Assembly: GCA_023227965.1 (NCBI GenBank)
Contig: JALOCA010000004.1
Span: forward strand, 62,001-126,000
Origin: Lentimicrobiaceae bacterium
GTDB taxonomy: Bacteria; Bacteroidota; Bacteroidia; Bacteroidales; JALOCA01
DNA length: 64,000 nt
Direction: 5' to 3'
Part shown: piece by piece, positions 59,762 through 64,000 of the stretch
How positions within the stretch are numbered: position 1 is the first letter of the stretch
Layout of the letters: each line of letters starts with the position of its first letter
Program-made: the position numbers and the translations under genes
The notes under the pieces: model-generated
Databases searched by the model: none
What the model was told of the DNA's origin: nothing
Seen by the model: the letters and a program-made list of their open reading frames with translations, nothing else

Positions 59762-61309
59762 ATGTCATTATTGCAAAAAACATCCGAGCTCAAGCGGCGA
59801 ATGCGCGAAGCGCGCGCCGGTGGAGGTGAAAAAGCCATCGAAAAGCAGAAAGCAGGTGGAAAAATGACCGCACGTGAACGTATTATTGCGTTGCTTGACC
59901 CTAAATCGTTTCATGAATATGACCTTTTTGCCGAACATGCCGGAAAAGATTTTAATATGGGTGAGAAATACCTTCCCGGCGATGGAGTAATTACCGGAAC
60001 TGGAAACATCAATGGATTTCCCGTTTGTATTTATGCGCAGGACTTTACTGTTGCAGGTGGTTCGTTGGGATGGATGCATGCCAAAAAAATAACCAAAATC
60101 ATGGACCATGCCATGAAATTGAAAGTACCCATCATAGGAATCAACGATTCAGGAGGTGCACGTATTCAGGAAGGAGTAAATTCACTGGCAGGTTATGGCG
60201 AAATTTTTTACCGTAACACCCAGGCTTCAGGAGTTATTCCTCAAATTTCGGTAATACTGGGCCCTTGTGCCGGAGGTGCAGTGTATTCCCCTGCGCTCAC
60301 CGACTTTGTGTTTGTGGTGGATAATATTTCCAAAATGTTCATTACCGGACCCGAAGTAATAAAAACAGTTTTAGGTGAGGAAATTACAATGGAAGAATTA
60401 GGGGGTGCCCGTGTACAGGCAGAAATTACGGGAAACGCCCATTTCTTTTCCGAAAGCGAACAGGAATGCTTTAACCAAATAAAACAGCTTTTCAGCTATA
60501 TCCCCTGGAACAATACCAAAAAAGCAGATCCTTTTCCCAAAAAACCACCTAAAACACGACTATACCACATTGAAAAAATTTTTCCCACCAACCCCAAACA
60601 ACCTTACGACGTACGCAATATTATCCGTTCCGTTTCTGACGACTCCGAATTCTTCGAAGTGCAAGCCGGATGGGCAGGAAATATTGTAATCGGGTTTGGG
60701 AGAGTTGCCGGTCAAACTATTGGCTTTGTTGCTAACCAACCCCTTGTGCTGGCAGGCGTGCTTGATGTGGATTCTTCGAATAAAGCTGCACGTTTCATCC
60801 GGTTCTGCGATGCATTCAATATCCCCTTAGTTACATTTGTGGATTTACCCGGTTACCTCCCCGGGGTTGATCAGGAACATGCCGGCGTTATTCGCCATGG
60901 AGCCAAGGTATTATATGCTTACTCCGAAGCTTCTGTACCTAAAATCACAATTATTGTCCGTAAAGCTTATGGCGGAGGATACATAGCCATGTGTTCGCAC
61001 CACCTTAAAGCAGATTTTGTATTCGCCTGGCCCACTGCCGAAATAGCAGTTATGGGACCCGAAGGGGCTGCCAATATTATTTTCAGAAGTGAAATAAAAA
61101 GTGCTGAAAACCCCGAAGAAATGCGTAAGCAAAAAATTAAGGAATACAAAGAAAAATTTGCCAATCCTTATGTAGCAGCAGCATATGGATACGTGGACGC
61201 AGTAATAGAACCGAATGAAACCCGCAATATGCTCATCCATGCCATCGAAATTTCTTCTGATAAAGATGAAGCCCGCCCCAACAAAAAACACGGCATTCCT
61301 CCTTTTTAA
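59762..61309 (+). CDS. Acyl-CoA carboxylase carboxyltransferase subunit (propionyl-CoA carboxylase beta / methylmalonyl-CoA decarboxylase alpha type)
   Basis: The 515-residue protein belongs to the PccB/MmdA group. It starts with the family pattern (KMTARERIIALLDPKSFHEYD), then GDGVITGTGNINGFPV, the first oxyanion region GGARIQEGVNSLAGYGEIFYRN, GPCAGGAVYSPALTDF, and in the second half DLPGYLPGVDQEHAGVIRHGAKVLYAY and KAYGGGYIAM. It moves a carboxyl group between biotin and an acyl-CoA such as propionyl-CoA. The following gene is a biotin carrier. No biotin carboxylase is adjacent, and no sodium-pump membrane subunits are seen, so carboxylase and decarboxylase roles both remain open. Confidence 0.92.
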   Translation: MSLLQKTSELKRRMREARAGGGEKAIEKQKAGGKMTARERIIALLDPKSFHEYDLFAEHAGKDFNMGEKYLPGDGVITGTGNINGFPVCIYAQDFTVAGGSLGWMHAKKITKIMDHAMKLKVPIIGINDSGGARIQEGVNSLAGYGEIFYRNTQASGVIPQISVILGPCAGGAVYSPALTDFVFVVDNISKMFITGPEVIKTVLGEEITMEELGGARVQAEITGNAHFFSESEQECFNQIKQLFSYIPWNNTKKADPFPKKPPKTRLYHIEKIFPTNPKQPYDVRNIIRSVSDDSEFFEVQAGWAGNIVIGFGRVAGQTIGFVANQPLVLAGVLDVDSSNKAARFIRFCDAFNIPLVTFVDLPGYLPGVDQEHAGVIRHGAKVLYAYSEASVPKITIIVRKAYGGGYIAMCSHHLKADFVFAWPTAEIAVMGPEGAANIIFRSEIKSAENPEEMRKQKIKEYKEKFANPYVAAAYGYVDAVIEPNETRNMLIHAIEISSDKDEARPNKKHGIPPF

Positions 61310-61360
61310 TGCTTGCAAACTATTGCATATTAAGCATTTTATTTATTTAATTTGATCTTT

Positions 61361-61711
61361 ATGGAAGACAAAGCAAAGAAAGAAGACAAAGATGCCATTC
61401 AGGATGAAATCAAAACCTTTTTGCTCCTCGAGGAAGGCAAATTCAAAACCAGGTTCTCAAAAAAGTACATGTTGCGAAAACCCTACACGCCTCCCAATCC
61501 CAAACATATTATTTCATTTATTCCCGGTACTATTCGCAAAGTGATGGTAAAAAATGGCAGCAAGGTAAAAAAAGGTGATGATTTATTACAACTGGAAGCC
61601 ATGAAAATGGTAAACCAACTACTGGCACCTATGGATGGGGTAATAAAGAAAGTGCATGTAAAACAAGGAGACCTGGTAACTAAAAACCAGCTTCTCGTTG
61701 AACTGGCTTAA
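61361..61711 (+). CDS. Biotin carboxyl carrier protein
   Basis: The 116-residue protein has a charged N-terminus and a C-terminal biotinyl domain. The biotin attachment site is EAMKM with K82, preceded by GTIRKVMVKNGSKVKKGDDLLQL and followed by APMDGVIKKVHVKQGDLV. It carries the biotin for the carboxyltransferase encoded 51 bases upstream. The ATG at 61361 is preferred over an upstream TTG. Its 3' end overlaps the oppositely oriented engB gene by 32 bases. Confidence 0.92.
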   Translation: MEDKAKKEDKDAIQDEIKTFLLLEEGKFKTRFSKKYMLRKPYTPPNPKHIISFIPGTIRKVMVKNGSKVKKGDDLLQLEAMKMVNQLLAPMDGVIKKVHVKQGDLVTKNQLLVELA

Positions 61712-62303
61712 AGAGAGCGTTAGTTTCTTCAATATAATCCAAAATCGGGATTTTCCCTTCCCCTGTTTTAGAGGATGTAACTACCATCATAGGAAGCTGT
61801 TCCCATTGTTTTAAAAGAAATTCTCTATAGGCACGGGCATTAGTATCAAGCTGACTACGTGTGAGCTTATCCGTTTTTGTAAAAAGAATTACAAAAGGAA
61901 GCTTATGGGTTCCCATCCATTCAATAAATTGTATATCAATGGGTTGTGGTTCTATTCGAGCGTCAATCAACACAAAGGTTGTAAGCAGGTTTTGCCGCTG
62001 CAGCAGGTATTGATTACTCATTTTTCCCCATTTTTCACGGAAAGTTTTCGAAACATGTGCATAGCCATAACCGGGCAAATCCACCAGGTACCAATTTGCA
62101 TTAATAAGAAAATGATTGATAAGTTGGGTCTTACCGGGCTGTGACGAAGTTTTTGCAAGCCCCTGTTTTCCAGTAATGGTATTTATTAACGACGATTTTC
62201 CTACGTTCGACCGGCCAATGAACGCATATTCGGGAAGTTGAGGAACAGGGCACTTGTTTACAGTTGTATTGCTGCAAATAAATTCTGCCAATCGTATAAG
62301 CAT
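61680..62303 (-). CDS. engB: Ribosome biogenesis GTP-binding protein EngB (YihA/YsxC)
   Basis: The 207-residue GTPase helps assemble the 50S ribosomal subunit. It has G1 GRSNVGKS (30-37), G2 TSSQPGKTQ, G3 DLPGYG and G4 TKTDKL. The start MLIRLAEFICSNTTVNKCPVPQLPEYAFIG is typical for Bacteroidota. The last 32 bases overlap the end of the biotin carrier gene on the other strand. It lies 11 bases after the glsB-like gene on the same strand. Confidence 0.95.
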   Translation of the reverse strand: MLIRLAEFICSNTTVNKCPVPQLPEYAFIGRSNVGKSSLINTITGKQGLAKTSSQPGKTQLINHFLINANWYLVDLPGYGYAHVSKTFREKWGKMSNQYLLQRQNLLTTFVLIDARIEPQPIDIQFIEWMGTHKLPFVILFTKTDKLTRSQLDTNARAYREFLLKQWEQLPMMVVTSSKTGEGKIPILDYIEETNALFKPVQREAGF

Positions 62304-62314
62304 CTGGATTATAT

Positions 62315-63238
62315 TTATTTATAAGTCATCAAATGACGTTCCTTTTTGGCAGGATAAATGTCGTCTATCGTTATCAGAATTCCTGTTTCTTCCACGGCAC
62401 CAAATCCTTCATTAATTGCAGTACCAAACATCCTCATTGTTGACGACAGATTCATGTAAGCATTTACTAAGGGAGGAATATTTTCATTGCAATTTCTTAC
62501 GGCTTTATTAAGAATTTTATAATCAGCGTTATAATTCTTCCCAATAAAAATGGATTCAAGTTCGGCAAGAGAAGTTTGCCGTAATACCGGAACAATCGGA
62601 CTAATCAGGAGTTGGGTGTCAAAAAAATACTTTTCAATAAAAAATAAAATCATGTCCCGGGCTTTGATGTTGAAATGGGGATACATGGTTATTTTTCCAA
62701 AAAAGTATTTTATTCCGGGATAGTCAATAATTAAAGCGCCCAAGCCATCCCAAAGATTATCGAGCGAATACATGCCTCTGCGCATATTTGTAAGCGGCTG
62801 GTAAAGAGGTTGCACAAATGATCGTCCCAATTCTATGGTAACAGGAAGGTAATTTTTCAGAAACTCCTTCGAAAAATCAAACAATTCGCTTGTTGCGAGA
62901 TGGGGTTTTCCGTCGGGTTGAAAAATAATATCCTTGCAGTTAATGAATCGGTATCCTCCTACTATTTCCTTATCCCGGGGATTCCATACAATCAATTGCT
63001 GGTAGGCATCAGTGCAGGTATCAAACTCATCAATATCCACAGCCTTACCTGTTCCGCCCCCTGCTCCCCGAAAGGAAATCTCACGCAATCGTCCTATTTC
63101 GAGCATAACATTAGGCGAATTATGTGCAGAAATAATATATATCAGATTATTACCTTTATTTGTTTTGCGCTGAAGTTTGTTAGAAATAAGTTCTTTTTCA
63201 AGTAGTTTTTTTTCAATCGGACTGATAATATCTTCCAT
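62315..63238 (-). CDS. GNAT-type N-acyltransferase, probable glycine-lipid synthase subunit (GlsB-like)
   Basis: The 307-residue protein resembles the OlsB/GlsB N-acyltransferases and related hemolysin-like proteins: EIGRLREISFRGAGGGTG, then YQQLIVWNPRDKEIVGGYRF and ELGRSFVQPLYQ. In Bacteroides GlsB makes N-acyl glycine, the first step of glycine (and serine) lipid synthesis, and GlsA adds the second acyl chain. The adjacent gene is GlsA-like, 13 bases upstream, so the assignment is well supported by context. ATG 63238 is chosen; a GTG at 63265 would overlap the previous stop. Confidence 0.8.
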   Translation of the reverse strand: MEDIISPIEKKLLEKELISNKLQRKTNKGNNLIYIISAHNSPNVMLEIGRLREISFRGAGGGTGKAVDIDEFDTCTDAYQQLIVWNPRDKEIVGGYRFINCKDIIFQPDGKPHLATSELFDFSKEFLKNYLPVTIELGRSFVQPLYQPLTNMRRGMYSLDNLWDGLGALIIDYPGIKYFFGKITMYPHFNIKARDMILFFIEKYFFDTQLLISPIVPVLRQTSLAELESIFIGKNYNADYKILNKAVRNCNENIPPLVNAYMNLSSTMRMFGTAINEGFGAVEETGILITIDDIYPAKKERHLMTYK

Positions 63239-63251
63239 ACTCAATAAATTA

Positions 63252-64000
63252 TTAATTGTTAACACGGGATATAAAACTGCTATAATCGCCGTTTTCTATG
63301 GCATATACATGTTTTTTTACCAGGTTAGCCCATTCTGAATCATTATATTTTTTGTCGAAAATTGTATATGGGATAGAAGTGCCAAATCGTATCCGGATGA
63401 CTTTGTTTTTTTGTTTTATCATTTCATCCACCAAGTAAAGCATTTCTATATTCACTTTTATTCCCAAAAATTTTCTCAGATTAGCCAGATTATAAAAAAA
63501 ACCGGAATTACTTCCTGAAATATGTACAGGAATTATATCGCGCTGGTATTTGCGGGCTTTACTGATAAATGTTTTTTTCCACTCTAAATCAACGACCTTA
63601 CCTTTTATTTTACGTGAGCACAAGCCAGCCGGAAAATACAATAAAGTTTTATTCGAGGCAAAAGTTTCGTCAAACACCGCAAGATTTGCTGCATTTCTTC
63701 CATGTTTATTGATGGGGATAAACACATCCTTTAAGTTAGGAAGGTTGAGCAATAAGTCATTTACCGGAAAAACAATGTCTTTGCGCACTTTACCGGTTAC
63801 ATACATTAATGCCATACCATCCAAGCCACCCAACGGATGATTGGCTGCCAAAATATACCGTCCTTCGGTTGAAATATTTTCAAGACCTTCGTACTGAATA
63901 ATAACCCCAAATTCATTTAATATAGCTTCTATAAATTCAAGTCCAAATTTTGACTGGTGCTCTTCAAGGTAGCCGTTTAACTCCGTTTCGTGGATTATTC
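63252..64000 (-). CDS. PlsC-like O-acyltransferase, probable glycine-lipid synthase subunit (GlsA-like), N-terminus outside the window
   Basis: At least 248 residues are visible; the frame is open to the window edge. The acyltransferase catalytic motif appears as NHPLGGLDGMAL (NH-x4-D) and the acceptor-site motif as LLYFPAGLCSRK. The region KARKYQRDIIPVHISGSNSGFFYNLANLRKFLGI is typical of the hemolysin-type acyltransferases paired with GlsB. It should O-acylate N-acyl glycine at the membrane. It lies directly upstream of the glsB-like gene with a 13-base gap. Confidence 0.82.
   Translation of the reverse strand, partial: IIHETELNGYLEEHQSKFGLEFIEAILNEFGVIIQYEGLENISTEGRYILAANHPLGGLDGMALMYVTGKVRKDIVFPVNDLLLNLPNLKDVFIPINKHGRNAANLAVFDETFASNKTLLYFPAGLCSRKIKGKVVDLEWKKTFISKARKYQRDIIPVHISGSNSGFFYNLANLRKFLGIKVNIEMLYLVDEMIKQKNKVIRIRFGTSIPYTIFDKKYNDSEWANLVKKHVYAIENGDYSSFISRVNN

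Noticed and set aside
1..64000. rRNA, tRNA or complete insertion sequences
   Set aside because: No tRNA-like TTCGA arm with paired acceptor stem, no rRNA sequence and no transposase frame was recognised on either strand. Small non-coding RNAs cannot be excluded by eye.

Overview
The window reads as a chromosome segment of an anaerobic or microaerophilic Bacteroidota, most likely of the order Bacteroidales. Evidence: several large secreted proteins end in type IX secretion (T9SS) sorting domains; promoters resemble the phylum's TAnnTTTG -7 element; and the window holds a futalosine-route menaquinone gene (mqnE), a glycine-lipid acyltransferase pair (glsA/glsB-like), pyruvate phosphate dikinase and multi-PAS histidine kinases. 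No rRNA, tRNA, complete insertion sequence or CRISPR array was found.

Layout. 1-1566: end of one and all of a second related envelope protein. 1580-7402: three catabolic genes, a molybdenum hydroxylase of the selenium-dependent xanthine dehydrogenase type, an SsnA-type aminohydrolase and a dihydropyrimidinase/HyuA, with a small four-helix-bundle gene inserted inside arrays of a 7-bp repeat. 7403-29098: an AT-rich accessory block with a two-gene HipA-type kinase system in unusual order, a three-gene membrane operon of unknown role, an ABC exporter driven from a sigma-54 promoter beside its own NtrC-type two-component system, a T9SS protein, a membrane AraC regulator, a lipoprotein fused to an integrase remnant, a Bro-N/Fic protein, a nuclease-UvrD helicase and a hypothetical protein. 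It also holds a pair of ~0.7-kb direct repeats, several dispersed palindromes and arrays with a 21-bp period. 29099-35673: an SPFH protein, pyruvate phosphate dikinase, then ygeY and ygeW, which belong to the same purine-degradation gene set as the genes at 1580-7402.

35808-64000 is mostly core genome: an outer-membrane protein, a three-gene phosphorelay, an MFS transporter, a trypsin-like T9SS protease, mqnE, rluD, a T9SS protein, a PASTA protein, ddl, a purine NTP pyrophosphatase, rlmH, a DUF4783 protein, nadC, mtgA, a lysine/saccharopine pathway pair whose second gene is frameshifted, a YjbR-like protein, an acyl-CoA carboxyltransferase with its biotin carrier, engB and the glycine-lipid pair.

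The main functional reading is anaerobic purine/urate catabolism, with five recognisable genes in two blocks about 26 kb apart. The block between them carries stress/defence-type genes and repeats, which suggests one ancestral locus interrupted by accessory DNA; this is inference. Partners expected for the pathway (YgeX, YgfK, the FAD subunit, carbamate kinase, a purine permease) are not in the window.
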